From positions 110,500,362 through 110,564,361 of the forward strand of contig CM018693.1 of NCBI GenBank assembly GCA_009363875.1: 64,000 bases of DNA, written 5' to 3'. The position numbers and the translations under genes are program-made. Numbering within the stretch: position 1 is the first letter of the stretch; each line of letters begins with the position of its first letter. The DNA is from Mikania micrantha. Its lineage: Eukaryota > Streptophyta > Magnoliopsida > Asterales > Asteraceae. Below, in pieces: positions 49,023 through 62,156 of the stretch. Under the pieces are notes generated by a model. That model was not told the origin of the DNA. It did no database searches and was given only the letters and a program-made list of their open reading frames with translations.

Positions 49023-49762
49023 TAGGGTTGTCCAAATTGCTCGACACTCGAAACTTTAGACATTCGCTTGAAAATGTTCAAAAATATGCTCATTCAATTT
49101 ATGCTCAGTTGAAAAGTGCTTGCTTCGGCTCAATTCGGTTTGTAAACAAACCAAGCATGAGAAATGGTACACGCTTGTCACTCATTAGTTAACTCGATTT
49201 AGTTTCTTAATATATTTAATATGTACAAATATACACACATAAATATAATTATGTATAATTTTCAATACAGTAAGCGACGTTCACTTCATGTTAATATTGT
49301 CCGCTCCAATACAACACATAAAATACCAAAATAATTATGATTAAAAATTAAAGCAAGTCGAAAAATGAAAAGAAATATTTCGATTTTATCACTTCGTTAC
49401 TATGAATGAATTTTGAAACTATTTCTCTATAAATTTATGTGATTAACACAGACATAAAGAGATGAGAAGAAGATACTAAGCCATATGTACAAAACATTTA
49501 GGTCATTTTGTAAAAACAAAGTTAAAAACAACATATATATTTGTCAGCTATTGAACGAAAAGTTATAACAAAAGTTAACACTTCCATCACCACTTTTCTT
49601 TTGTAGTATGAAGCTCGAAATTCGCTCGATGATCACTCAAAAAATTTTCGGTTCGGAAATATGCTCGTTCTATTTCAACTCGGTTCAGCTCGATTCGACT
49701 TGAAAACGAACCGAGCACGAGCAAAGGTATGCTCGGTTCGTTTCGGCTCATCGACAACCCTA
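49023..49762. mobile_element. Probable hAT-like MITE, 740 bp
   Basis: Ends TAGGGTTGTCCAAA and TCGACAACCCTA (inverted TAGGGTTGTC). Flanks CATGTTAC and CATGTGAT are a 6/8 match. Both sub-terminal regions are rich in GCTCG/CTCGGTTCG words in inverted arrangement. No transposase. Confidence 0.6.
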
Positions 49763-49770
49763 CATGTGAT

Positions 49771-50520
49771 TATTATCTATAAATATGTTTGCTTATGTAT
49801 AATTGTGCATACTATCATAACTTTTAGACAAACTTTAATATAAACTCCCTAGCTAATAGCTAAATTGATTTATGTTGTTATAAGCTTTAAAAAAATCGCT
49901 AATTTATAATTAATATATGTCACATGCTAAAAATAATATGGTTAAATATATCCTTTTACATTGATATTATTGTGAAGTTCTAATGCAACAATTAAATTAA
50001 CTTACGATAAACTTATTCTAAATTAATATTTGGTCGACCAGAATTAATTGATTATACTATTACATGGCTTTGTGGCTATGAGTTTTCTCTCATCAAACTT
50101 TATGAGAATTAAAGATGAACACATAAATGCATAATGTTTTCTCTTAACAAACTTTGAGAGTATGATAACAAACAAACACCATGTTATCATAATTTTAAAC
50201 CCAATAATCTAAACAAAAGCAAGATAAATGGGTAGGTTTGTATGAACAAGTATTGTATATTGGGTTGAAATAAGTAGCACTATAACATAGAACATGTTGA
50301 GATGAGTAACTCCTTAAAACAATGTTCGTCAAACATGAGAAAATTATAAACTGTATGAATAGAATGAATTTAAATGGATAATAATTTGAATAATATGTTT
50401 TGATAAAAAATCACTAAAAGATTATTAAAATAAACCATTTGCTTAATTAGTACTTAGTTTGACTTGAACTAAATTAAAGTTTTTAAAAAGGGAAAACATC
50501 ATACAAATGTAACCAACTTT
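49771..50520. other. AT-rich DNA without recognised features
   Basis: No ORF, repeat or transposon end recognised. Confidence 0.4.
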
Positions 50521-50526
50521 CAGCTT

Positions 50527-50630
50527 TGTTCCACTTAGGTCACTCATACATTTTTTTGTTCCGATTAAGTCACTCATACTTTTTTTGTTCCGATTAAGTC
50601 ACTCATACTTTTTTTTTGTTTTGATTAATG
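50527..50630. repeat. 30-bp tandem repeat
   Basis: Three to four units of TGTTCCGATTAAGTCACTCA followed by TACTTTTTTT, the first one diverged (TTCCACTTAGGTCACTC). Confidence 0.75.
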
Positions 50631-52203
50631 ACCATTTAGACCTAAATTGATTTTGCTTAGAACTCATTGTGACAACTAGTACCAAACCGTCCGGCAAGTC
50701 CGTACGGTGTGTGTACTTTCATCATTTACTGCGTGTAAATACAGTGCATAAACAGTTGTGTGACAACAGAACTCTAGAAACAAACCACAGTTGTATGTGT
50801 TTAAGTGAAAACTTAAATACAGTAAATACAACAACGCAAGAGAAACAACAGTGTTCAAACAAATAACAATAACAAATCAGTTGCGATATGATATCCATAG
50901 ATGACAGGAATCAGATGACCGACAATTCAATGTGAAAACAATGTGATAACAGGATGTGTAGTTGAGTCCGACAGTGAGAAAACACAATTCAAATCATATT
51001 GCAGTGTCGTTTTAGAATAATAAACTCACAGCGTGTTTGCGTGGGTTACGATTCACACAAACATATCTGTGAGTTTAACGTTCTGAACGATAACTGATAA
51101 GTAGAAAACCAAATCAGAAAGTGAAACGTACGATCGTGTTCGTACAGTCAGCGCTCTGTACGAAAACGCGCGTAAGTGACGTTTTCTGACGAAACGGAGA
51201 CGAAAACGCGACACGAATGATAATAAATTTAATATAATAAAATAATTAACATTTTACAATTTTGAAACTCATCAAAATAATTTAAACAACATTCTTTTAT
51301 TTGTTACAATTAAATTACGTGTAATTTTTTCCGGATACGCGACCGAGTTACGAACCGAGCAACCGAAATGAACCCGAACACCACACTTGATATAAAAACC
51401 CAAAAATGAGAGTTTCTCTCATTTCCATCCCCTACAATCTCTCTCTATTCCCTATTTCCGGCCACCACCAAGAATCACCATTTTCAACCTTCAAAACCTC
51501 ATATCTCCTTCATTTCTCAACCAATTTGAGTGATTCTTGAACCCACGTGAAGCCCTTTATGTCCTCTACAAGGAAGTACAACAGATCTTGTGTTTTATCC
51601 GGCTGAAATCGAGGTATAATCGAAAGAAAACTACTGAAATTAAGGTCTTCTCGTCCTTTGTGTAACACACAACCACATAGTCGGCCGTGACCTATCCCCT
51701 TAAAAACCCGATGTTTTTGAACACTCATGTGTACTGGACATCCCATGGATCGAACTCCCAACCACCGTTATGTGCAAAGAAGATGCAGCTCGAGCCATAG
51801 ACAGGTTCGTGGCCCATGGCCGAACCCTAAGGCTGAAAGCTATTTCGGCCGAACTATGCCATGGGAGACGAACCTCCAGGAGTTAGTGGCGAACCCAAAT
51901 GTCCACCGAACCTTGAGACACCAGACGAACCCCTTTCAGTTGAACCCTTCTCAAGTAACAAACCCACGAGCCCTTACCGAACCTTCCAGCTCTCCCGAAC
52001 CCTAGTCTGTAACGAACCTATTCCACTGAGCATCGAACCTCCATGTTGAACGAACCCACTGTGCATGGGCTGACCTCAGACGAACCCTACGACCAGGAGA
52101 AGAGGTTCGCTGCTCATGGTGACTGAAATTCGAACAATAGACCATACTATCACAAAGACTCTTGTTCGATTGATAAACAAACACATCAGCTGACCAAAAC
52201 GTT

Positions 52204-52760
52204 CTAATTGGCCCATCTTCTTGCTACGGCCCACATGTTGTTCGGCCCAAGTAGCCCCTTTTGATCACTGCATCGGCCCACTGATTTGTTCACCGATTGT
52301 TGATCTGGCCCACTTTGGCTGATCCAACTCATGAGAATTGATAGGCCAGAATCAAATTGATTCGGCCCATCTCTTTGTTCGGCCCAGCATAATTGGATCC
52401 GGCCTAAGGCCCACGTATTCAGCCCATAGTACCCGTTCACTTGGGTTGGATGCTTCATGATTTTAAAATCGGCCCAAAGCCCACACTCTATTCGGCCCAA
52501 TATCATTACTTGGTCCATAGCTTTGGCCCAAATCAGCAAGTAACAGGCCCAAAAATGATTACGATGAGATCATGTTGATTAAGTAACCCAACAACATATG
52601 AGTCTCGGTCCATATAATTTTTCAACCCGCCCAACACCACCTTATAAGAGGCCCATGTGATTTAATTGGCCATGTGGCCCAATTCGGTCCACCATGGCTC
52701 CACAAAGCCCAAAAAGCCCTTACGACCCAAGACTCAAATGTATTCGGCCCAATGGATTTT
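52204..52760. repeat. GGCCCA motif cluster in G2
   Basis: About fifteen GGCCCA words, often TCGGCCCA. The spacer sequence differs from G1 while the motif density is kept. Confidence 0.75.
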
Positions 52761-53973
52761 GGATCATGATGTAACGAGACAATCTAACACATTAAGACAA
52801 TAATTATGAGATAACTATATGAATCATGTATGATCGAGATAACAAGACAAACTTTAAATTGTAAATCAAGTCATATGAATGATTTGGATTTCGTTAACAA
52901 AATCTTCATTTAGGGAATTCAAGTGATAACTTACAATTTCGATTACATAGCGAACCTAAGTTATTGAAATCAGGTGTTAGGGAAACAACGAACAATAAAC
53001 AAGGGCCGAATCATTACCGAGACTCACGAGTGTTAGCCAAGTTAGGTCTAACACATACATGTGCACAAATCACAACGATTGACACTTATAGGTTACATAC
53101 GATGTGAAATCAGTACAGGAACGTGAATACACAACAAATACAATCAAGGAGCGCGTGCATTCTTCCTTTAAGCTAAGTCAACCCTACAACAACAAAGTGA
53201 GTTCATATGCCCCTTTTCTAATCTTTACTGATTTCAAAGCTCGGGGCTGAGAAACATGCTAAACTTTTATTTTATTAAAAGTTCTTTTAACATATTGCTT
53301 ATATTATGATTTAGATAATAATAGTTTATCTTTATTATCATTGATCATTACGTGCTTGCTTGTTTGATATCATCATACTTGAGACAATTAGGAAGATATG
53401 TGCCGTTATAGCTTCCTGACACATGTATGTACTAGAATAATATAAGTTGTTAAGAATATATCTTGCAGCTGTTTATTGTACTTACACGATAGAACAACGG
53501 GGAAGACCATGGGATAACATGCCAATAACAATTACTAATGACAAGAATGTTAATCATGACAAGGTAACTTTATGATAACAAGTTCATTCACACATTACTA
53601 ACATTGTGTATAAGACATGTTCTTATGACACTTTGTTCACGGTAGCTAGAACACTCAACATTGAGATAACAGTTGAGACAATTACTCGTGATATCGAGGA
53701 GGATATTATGAGCACACGCTTTCGGGATGGCGTTTCCCACATATACTATCATGTCTATTTAAGACTCTATTTAGAGCACCTCTTATAACCGTCAGAGGAT
53801 GACGGTTACACAATCATAGATCATTCGGGTAATCACGAACATAAAGCACTAGGGCTTGGGGTAAGCAAACTAAATCATACCGGGCACGAGAGGTGCTATC
53901 AATCTAATTGATAACATACATAAAATCTACGGAATGTATTCATTCCAATAGATATCGTGGGAGGATATCTTAC

Positions 53974-54550
53974 ACACCGGGCTGATCAGAAATGACAGCT
54001 ACTGAGACTATCTAGTCTCAAGCTAGGAATCATGCGTAAAACATTTCACATACCGGGCTGGTCAGGGACGACAGGTACTGGGACTATTACGTCCCAATAT
54101 AGATATCGAGTATGATATCTTACACACCGGACTGGTTAGTACTGATGGTTACAGAGACTATTGGGTCTCGCTCTAGATATCGAGTATGATATTTTACACG
54201 CCGGGCTAAACCGTAAGGAATAGCTAACAGAGGCAATTAGGTCTCTTTATTCAATTGTTTGGTTTCATTACATGCCGGGCTAATCGGTAATGATTAGCTA
54301 CAGAAACTATTAAGTTTCATTCTAGATATCGAGTATGATATCTTACATGCCGGGCTAATCCGTAAGGAATAGCTAACAGAGACGATTTCGTCTCTTACTT
54401 TACTTCATTGGGTTATTACACATGCCGGGCTAATCCGTAAGGAATAGCTAACAGAGATATTTATGTCTCTTTATTCTATTATTGTTTTATTATACATGCC
54501 AGGCTAATCCGTAAGGAATGGCTAACAGAGATAATCACGTCTATTTCTTT
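53974..54550 (+). repeat. Array of eight ~75-bp units with paired hairpins
   Basis: Each unit starts ACRCCGGGCT or CATGCCGGGCT. The first hairpin has the form GCTAATCC-GTAA-GGAATAGC. The second is 16 nt with a 5-6-bp stem, at 54004, 54080, 54154, 54230, 54303, 54379, 54454 and 54528 (for example GAGACTATCTAGTCTC). Some units also carry GATATCGAGTATGATATC. The stems change sequence between units while keeping complementarity. The array lies about 130 bp upstream of the TATA box of G2 and is not seen in G1. Confidence 0.8.
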
Positions 54551-54683
54551 TCATTATTTGGATAAACATACCGGGAAATCATGGGTGAAAGGAAATGTGT
54601 ATCCATCGTTGTATTACAGGTAGTGTTGAGTGCAGTTAAGCATGTGGTGGGATGGCGTCTGGGCTTGACCCTTTCGTATGCCC

Positions 54684-54692
54684 TATATATAA
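54684..54692 (+). promoter_or_regulatory. TATA box of giant LTR G2
   Basis: TATATATAA in ATGCCCTATATATAAGCAT, identical to G1 over this stretch. Confidence 0.65.
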
Positions 54693-55242
54693 GCATGCTT
54701 GACTGGATGAGACATCATCTGTACATATAACCATGGAGAGGACATTGTGAGAAACAATTATCAATACAATTTGTGTGAAACATTGTGAACGACTAACATA
54801 CATTCAATGGTTTTCAATTACTAAACTTATGAACTCACCAACCTAGTGTTGACTTTGTTTAAATGCATGTTTTCTCAGGTGATGGACAGGTCTAGTTAAC
54901 CAGCATCAGTGATTAATCTAGAGGACTTTTAGAAGACCTAGCTTACTTTTGGATGCATATATTTTGATGACATTGTGAATCTCTTTTGCATATCTTGTAC
55001 AGCTACAAGATAGAAACTACACGATTCTTTTGGAGTAGATTTACTTAGTTAAATTATGAACACGTACTGTGTAATTTAACTTTGTAATTCTATATTATAT
55101 GTCATGCTAGCATTTCTCATTATTTATCATATGCCATGTAAACAATCTGATCATTTTTGATTATCATTCAAGATATCGCGCCCCAGGAACCTTCTGCCCG
55201 ACGGGAAAACCCGATCCGTTCCCGCCGGCCCGGGGTGTGACA

Positions 55243-55609
55243 CTCATCCTGACTAGCACATATTTTGACTCAAACTTGTTCTGAACCATTACCCAACCCA
55301 TCCCAACGTGCCTATTTTGCTAGGCTTACATAATTGGTCATTAGAATATACTATATAAAGTAATATGATTTCATAATCAAGTATTAAATCAAATATTTTG
55401 AACAAGATATTATTTATTTATGTCTGCCACTCTTGTTCTGCAATGTTATATCTATTCGACAAAATACGCTACAAGTGAGAGAAATGGAGGCTTTTATTTG
55501 GGAGGGGTTATCTACACATCCCAAAAATATATTTTAACACTCCACTGCCACTCATTTAGACCTAAACTGATTTTGCCCTACGTGACGTATAGGTTTTAAA
55601 AAAATTGAG
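55243..55609. other. Host flank of G2
   Basis: Begins with the CTCAT target copy. TTTAGACCTAAACTGATTTTGC at 55556-55577 repeats, with one change, a word at 50636-50657, so both flanks may belong to one older repeat. Confidence 0.4.
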
Positions 55610-56418
55610 TCTTGTTGTTTATTATCATTTTGTTTCCGAGATGGTTCTTATAGTTTTGTCATTCAAAGTTTGCAAAAGAAGAATCATAAAGTAGTTATCC
55701 TATCTCTGCACAAGATTTGTAAAACATTATTCAAAGTTGTCATTCAAAAATATGCACAACACAAAATGAAGCTAGGTCTTCTAAAAGTCCTCTAGCTTAA
55801 GTCCTCAATGATTGGTGACTAAACATGTTCATCACCTGAGAGAACATGCATTCAAACAAGTCAACACTAGGTTGGTGAGTTCATAAGTTTAGTATTCGAA
55901 AACAATTGAATTCTTGTCATTCACATTCACAATGTCATACCCAAGTCTTATTGATATTGCTTCATTTTGTCTCACACAATGTCCTCTCCATAGTTATACT
56001 TACAAATAGTATTTCATCCAAATCAACCATGCTTATATATAGAGCATACGTAGGGGACAAGCCCCAGCCGTCATCCCACCACATACCTAATTGAATTCAA
56101 CACCACTTATAAATACAACTATGGATACCCATTTCATCTCACATGTGTTCAACCCATCTGATGTTCAACCCATAATAAGTGTTCATCACCCATAATGTTA
56201 TACATATAGAATAAAAGGGTAGGAGGAAATTAGATTATCATAACCTAAGTTACGATAATCCCTCAATGTTTTATGGAGAACATATTTATCAGAACTTATC
56301 CTTATTATTATTCTCTCATGAAGGGTAAACTGTAATTTACTTCAAATTTTGGAAGTAATAGTTAACTCTTTGATAATGATCACAACTTGAATGCATAGAG
56401 CATAAATTGAACCCATTG
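55610..56418 (-). repeat. Reverse-oriented fragment of the giant LTR family, left part
   Basis: The reverse complement matches the TATA-to-3' region of G1/G2, including CTAGAGGACTTTTAGAAGACC (55774-55794), CCAACCTAGTGTTGAC (55863-55878) and the TATA box (56033-56041). The terminal TGTCACACCCCGG is absent, so this end is truncated. It is interrupted at 56,418 (CATTG) by the element that follows and resumes at 62,157. Confidence 0.7.
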
Positions 56419-56812
56419 TGTAAGCCCCAAAAACCACCAACACATGACACGTGTTTTAAACGACATCAAAGTTTAGGTCCCAGATTTTTCAAACCGACAA
56501 GTGTATTAAACACCTTAAACATTCCACTTACATGCGACTTTACAAAATGAATGATGTTATTTAAACATTCAATAACAAAAATTACATTTGATTTATTCAC
56601 CAAAAACCTTTGTTTTAAACCAACAAAGAAAAACCACAAAAGATGTTTGATCCGAATCCTTGCGAGGCAATCCGATCACAACCGTGTTCAACACTTCCGT
56701 TCACCTGAAAACATGTTAATTAAGTCACCGTTAGTTCATTAGAACTAAGTAAGATCACCATGCCCGCCCACACGAGCTTACATGACCCAAAAAGTCAATT
56801 TTGGTCAATTTT
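56419..56812 (-). repeat. Truncated 3' LTR (terminal ~394 bp)
   Basis: Near-identical to 59944-60337, then breaks after GTCAATTTTGGTC. The junction shares GGTC with the incoming giant-LTR sequence. Confidence 0.85.
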
Positions 56813-57524
56813 GGTCCTACGATACCGGCCAATGATAACAAATACGAATAACGTACCGACCCCACTCACCGGCGGTTTGTCAAACCTATGGTACCACTAC
56901 GCTATCGTCGGTTTAGTCACACTAAGTCAATGGTAAACGATTTACCTGTAAGGGACTTACGACTGGACATGAACTCATGAACACATGATTGTTGTGATAT
57001 AATACGAACATGCTTAATAGTAATTAGTTGATATTATGTGTTCTCCCATTGTTATTGTCTCAAATGTCTTTAACAAATTGTTATTAGAACTAGTCTTATT
57101 ACACAGTGCTAGTTAATGTGTTGAATGATATCATCATGATGAACTTATGTTATCATGATTATCTTTCTTGTTACCTCTTGTATTTGTCTCAATGTTATCC
57201 CAATGTCACCTTAGTGTTAATAACTGTAACATTTGTACATTTAGTCATGATAATCGTAAACAGTGTTAGAACGGTGGGTGTCCATGTTCAGTTAATCTAT
57301 GTGATTCATATGTTCATTATGTGCTTGTGTGTTAGAATCCTTATTATTTGAGAACAAGTATGTATTATTATTTACAGTCGATTGCACTAGGCAAGAACAG
57401 TATCGTGTTATATCGAAACAGTGGTGGGCAGCGAGAGTGAGCCCTATATATATACTGCGTTCGGTGTAACAGGATAGTGTTAGTGCGTAGTGTAAAGACG
57501 AATATTATGACAATTAATTAATTC
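56813..57524 (-). repeat. Giant-LTR fragment fused to truncated RT (unit 1)
   Basis: Matches 62382-63093. Its reverse complement contains ACCGACGATAGC and GGTACCATAGGTTTGACAAACC, as in G1 at 44860-44900. On the plus strand CCCTATATATATACTGC occurs near 57442. Confidence 0.8.
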
Positions 57525-59478
57525 AACAAGAGGTCGTCAATCCTAGGTAATGGATACCTATTCTTCACCGTGACTTTATTCAACTCCCGATAATCTATAC
57601 ACATTCTAAAGCTCCCATCTTTCTTCTTGACAAATAACACCGGCGCACCCCAAGGTGAGATGCTTGGACGAATAAAACCCCGGTCAAGAAGTTCTTGCAA
57701 TTGATTCATCATCTCTTGCAATTCAGATGGCGCCAAACGGTATGGAGCCTTAGCAATGGGTTTAGCCCCGGGCACCAAGTCAATTCGGAACTCCACATCT
57801 CTTTCGGGAGGTACTCCCGGTAATTCATCCGGAAAGACATCCGAAAAATCACGAACTATAGGAATGTCTTCTATCATCTTCACTCCTTTCTCCGAATCCA
57901 CAACATAAGCAAGAAACGATCGTCCACCATTGTTCAAATATTTCATGGCTTCGGTTATGGAACATAAGATCATGCCACCACGTTTCTCCCCACGAATACA
58001 CACCTCATGTCCGCTAGGTGACATCAATTGAATTATCTTATGTTTGCACACAATGTTGGCCCCGTAAGCCGAAAGCCAATCCATCCCAACCACCGCATCG
58101 AACTCCCCCAATACCATAGGTATCAAATCAATATCAAAATCCTCCCCATCGATTGTTAGTTTACATTTTCGATAAACATCACAAACTAGAAAGCATTTAG
58201 AATCCGCTATTTCTATTTCTAGAGGCACCGACAATTTCTCAACAACAAAAGACGAATGGTGTATAAAATTCGTAGACACAAATGATCTACTAGCCCCCGA
58301 ATCAAATAAAATGTAAGCAGGAAAGGTATTGATGAAGAAAGTACCTGTCACCACATCAGGTGTGACTTTGGCTTCCTCCGCAGTGATTTGAAAAGCCCTA
58401 CCCTTGGGTTTGGGTACCTCCACCTTCTTTCCACTCCCTTGCCCCTTGATAGATCGGTTTTCCCCTCCACCAACTCCAGCCCCTTTAAGTTCCGGACATT
58501 CACTCCGAACATGCCCCGGTTTGTAGCAATTATAGCATAAATTTAAAGGGCTCGAGCATTGATTAGCAAGATGACCTTGCTTCCCACACTTGTAGCAAGA
58601 TAAAGGTCGTACCGAACAATCACCCATGTGGTCTTTCCCACATTTAGTACAATGCTTAACTCCCCTACTTGAGTGGAACTTTGTAGGTGAGTTAGAGAAC
58701 TTCCCCTTTTTAGACGACCTCATCTCCTTCTCCACCTTCCGCTTTTCACCGCGGTCTTCCTGTCGCTTTAACTCTAACTCGCGCTCCCGAGCACAATCAA
58801 TAAGTTCCGCCAACGTCTCACACTTTGATGGTGTAAGAAATTCGCGGTACTTGGCATTCAACATACTGTGGTATCGATTGATCCACATCCGCTCCGTTTG
58901 TAGCAAATCAGGACAAAATCTAGCTTTGTCATAGAAGATGGCGGTAATCGTGTCAATACTTTCCTCCTTGTGTCTCATATGAAGGAATTCTTCAGTGATT
59001 CTGTCAATCGCCGCCTGCGGACAGAACCGTTTAAGGAACAACTCCTTAAACTCCGCCCAAGTTAAGTTCTTCATGCCATCCCTACCCCTTTCCTTCCGAA
59101 GAAGCTCCCACCAATCCTTTGCTCTTTCACGTAATTGATTTCCCGCGAAGATCACCTCATCTTCCGGGTCACAATGGCTCGTCTCGAACGTGCCCTCCAT
59201 GTCTGTTATCCACCGTTGACTCAGTAATGGGTCAACTTCCCCTTGAATTCGCTTGGCTTGCAAGCTACAAACTCCTTATAAGTCACTTTCTTTGGAGTTC
59301 TCTCCCCATCTCGCCCAGTTAAAAGAGTTGCAAACTCTTGTCGAATGAATTCTCTAATGGAGGCTTGAAGACCCTCCATATGATGAGGAATAGAAGCTTC
59401 AAGCGCTCTTGCCACCTCTTCCCTCACCATAGTTTGCATTTCAGTGAGGTTAGTTTCATTACTTCCACCACCAGCCAT
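57518..59478 (-). pseudogene. Gypsy gag-protease-RT fragment with frameshift
   Basis: Gag begins MAGGGSNETNLTEM (59478). After SEFKG, at a C-run on the plus strand (59239-59242), the frame shifts by one missing base and continues as EVDPLLSQRWI. Then follow the gag core, two CX2CX4HX4C knuckles (CYKCGKQGHLANQC, CYNCYKPGHVRSEC, near 58500-58600), protease LFDSGASRSFVS (near 58290), and RT up to RYPLPRIDDL, where it joins foreign sequence and stops. It differs clearly from the chromovirus at 28703-33266. No RT active site, RNase H or integrase is present, so it is non-functional. Confidence 0.9.
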
Positions 59479-59927
59479 TCTACGACTGAAACAAGTTATT
59501 TGATACATTAGTTTTGCTATATAGTTCATACAACTAAGCACACCATGAAATATGAACTAAAAAGCATCACAACATCAACTCCTAACACCTTACCTAATGT
59601 TCACAACCATATTATGAATTGGTTCCATTAAGGTCATATCCATGTCAAGAATATAATCTTATGTTGGCCAGACATAACAATATACACTTCACATATCCAA
59701 TTCCTTAACTTCACCTCCCCATAATATGACTAAGAATTTCGGTTCAACAAACAAATTCACACCAAACACCAATAAACATATATAACTAAGGTAAACAATT
59801 CACCAACTTGTTGCCTTAAACCCCCGGCTTTCGTGATCGGATCTCGGATCAAACATTACTCCCCAAATCAAAAGCACAAGGATTCGAGTTCAAGTGTTCG
59901 CGACGCACTTGAATCCCTCAAACCAAT
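59479..59927 (-). other. Leader of the rearranged gypsy element
   Basis: Region between primer site and gag, no ORF. AT-rich with many CACC/AACACC words. Confidence 0.5.
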
Positions 59928-59940
59928 GGCTCTGATGCCA
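59928..59940 (-). other. Primer-binding site (initiator tRNA-Met type)
   Basis: The minus strand reads TGGCATCAGAGCC three bases inside the 5' LTR, one mismatch from the usual initiator-Met site. Confidence 0.8.
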
Positions 59941-59943
59941 ACT

Positions 59944-62156
59944 TGTAAGCCCCAAAAACCACCAACACATGACACGTGTTTTAAACGACATCAAAGTTTA
60001 GGTCCCAGATTTTTCAAACCGACAAGTGTATTAAACACCTTAAACATTCCACTTACATGCGACTTTACAAAATGAATGATGTTATTTAAACATTCAATAA
60101 CAAAAATTACATTTGAGTTATTCACCAAAAACCTTTGTTTTAAACCAACAAAGAAAAACCACAAAAGATGTTTGATCCGAATCCTTGCGAGGCAATCCGA
60201 TCACAACCGTGTTCAACACTTCCGTTCACCTGAAAACATGTTAATTAAGTCACCGTTAGTTCATTAGAACTAAGTAAGATCACCATGCCCGCCCACACGA
60301 GCTTACATGACCCAAAAAGTCAATTTTGGTCAAATTCTACACTGGGCGTATGGTTTGGGCGTATTTGAGGCGTATCACAGAAAGTTTCAACTCTTGAGCT
60401 GAAGGGGGCGTATCCCCCGGCGTATGATACTCCAGCACCACCTGCACGCCCAATTTTGATGTTTTACACCATCTCGACCCATTCCACTCAAATACGACCA
60501 TTCCAATACCCCCATAAACATTATATAACACCATATAATCATAATAAACACCTTAATTCACCAAATTATAACCATCATGGTCATAATATCAAACGATTAC
60601 TAACAGGTCGTTTGCACCCAAAACTCCTTTGAAATCTTATTCCACAAGATTTCTCAAGTTAAATAAACCACACCACTTGTGTTTTACTAACTTGATTACA
60701 CCCAACAAAGGACATTCACACACCATGTGAATAATCCAATGTCATGATCACACCACTTGTGATTCAAAACACCAATTTGAGTTGATTTCAATTACAATTC
60801 ACACACCTTGTGAATTAATTCAAATCATTCAACACATATACTATTAAACACCAAATCAATCATGAACTAGTATTGAAACACCATGTTTACAATAATCAAG
60901 CAACATATATCACCTATTGCTTATCATTGTCTAACAACAAGTACTAGTTCACCTATCCACCATAAAGTCAAATCTTCAACAACATTCATACATGTACACA
61001 CCTTTACACATAATAAGTAGAAGATTTAGGTGACTTACCTTGATCCAACGCGCTATCCTCTATAACAACTTCCTTCCCGGGTCGTTTGGTGCCACTTACA
61101 CCTTCACTATCAATTCCTATTATCACAACTAATAGGTTTAATATAAAGTTTGACCATAATTAGTCAAAATACACCAATTCACCCCAATGTCACCATTTTA
61201 ACTTAATTACTTCCAATTGACCCTTAACCATAACAATTCACCTTTGTTAAGTTTATACACCCACCTATTTCATATCACCATAGGTTTTAAACTAATTTTT
61301 AAGTTAATTACCATACTTGGCATTTCATCAAACACCATGTATGCACAAATTCTTCTCCTAATGATCATTCATCCTTAACACATCTATGTAACATCCATTA
61401 TTTTGTTTAAAAATGATCAATCTCAACAATTTCACCACAAACTACAACAATATAGTGAATATCATCAAATCCCCACCTTTAAACACTAACTTTTCACACC
61501 ATAATCATCAACTCCATGAAAACTCCAATTCCCCCATTTTCATAACATGTAAATCATGAAAGAAAACAATTAAAAGTTGTTCCTACATGATTATCAACAT
61601 CATTAACAACATTTGACACTCTCAAAACACCAAATTTGAGAGTTTTACCCATCAAACCCACACCCCCAATGGTGACCCACGAAAATCCCATAAAAACACC
61701 AACAAATCTTACCTAGATGTAGTTTGATGCAAGGAGAACTCTATTTCAAGCTTGCATTCAAGATTAGATCATAAATGGATCACCAATTTGATCACTCTTG
61801 GGATTTTCTTGGTTTTTCTCCTTGGTCTCTCTTCTGCATGTCGACTCCCACAAGAAAATTGGTCTTATGACCAATTTTGACCAGCCCCATAGTCATATAA
61901 CCCCCTTTTAATTTTAAGTTTCAGCTATTTGCACTTTTAATCCCTCAATTACAAGTTAACACTAACTAGTTATAATTAACTAAGTTAAGTTAGTAAACAC
62001 CCACCATATAATTGAAATCAACAATTATTATTAAAACACCCACCATATAATATTTAAGATACTCAAATCTTATAAAACACCCATATTATGAAATCAAATA
62101 TAATTATACACCAATTATATTCGTTTTACATTATTTCCCTAAAATAGGTCGTTACA
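59944..62156 (-). repeat. 5' LTR of the rearranged gypsy element (2,213 bp)
   Basis: TGTAAGCCCC...TCGTTACA ends. Contains a GGCGTATCC/GCGTATGATAC-rich block at 60345-60435 and four TTCACACACC.TGTGAA-like inverted repeats at 60670-60815, the same word as in the chromovirus leader. Non-coding. Confidence 0.82.

Larger units (their letters stand above)
50668..55242 (+). mobile_element. Giant solo LTR G2 (4,575 bp)
   Basis: Begins TGTGACAACTAGTACC and ends CGGCCCGGGGTGTGACA, with exact target duplication CTCAT at 50663-50667 and 55243-55247. Similar to G1 at both ends and in the blocks at 51220-51375, 52770-53220 and 54840-55242. It differs by carrying the 75-bp hairpin array (53974-54550). TATA box at 54684-54692. 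It has a GGCCCA cluster at 52204-52760 like G1. No coding region. Confidence 0.8.
56419..62156 (-). mobile_element. Ty3/gypsy element, rearranged, 5.7 kb
   Basis: TGTAAGCCCC at 56419 and GTCGTTACA ending at 62156 are flanked by exact CATTG duplications (56414-56418, 62157-62161). On the minus strand: 5' LTR 59944-62156 (2,213 bp), primer site 59928-59940, gag-protease-partial RT 57518-59478, then an abrupt switch at about 57,525 to giant-LTR sequence (56813-57524), then only the last about 394 bp of the 3' LTR (56419-56812). Most of RT, all of RNase H and integrase, and most of the 3' LTR are missing. The block 56813-62381 is the first unit of a 5,569-bp tandem duplication. Confidence 0.82.

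Noticed and set aside
53974..54550. CRISPR-like array or hammerhead ribozyme in the 75-bp units
   Set aside because: Units are contiguous without unique spacers of fixed length, and the context is a plant LTR. The hammerhead core (CTGATGA...GAAA) is not conserved among units.
57106..57351. 81-aa hydrophobic ORF present twice (also 62675-62920)
   Set aside because: It is in the giant-LTR fragment of the 5,569-bp tandem unit. Identity of the two copies is due to the recent duplication, and no coding features are seen.
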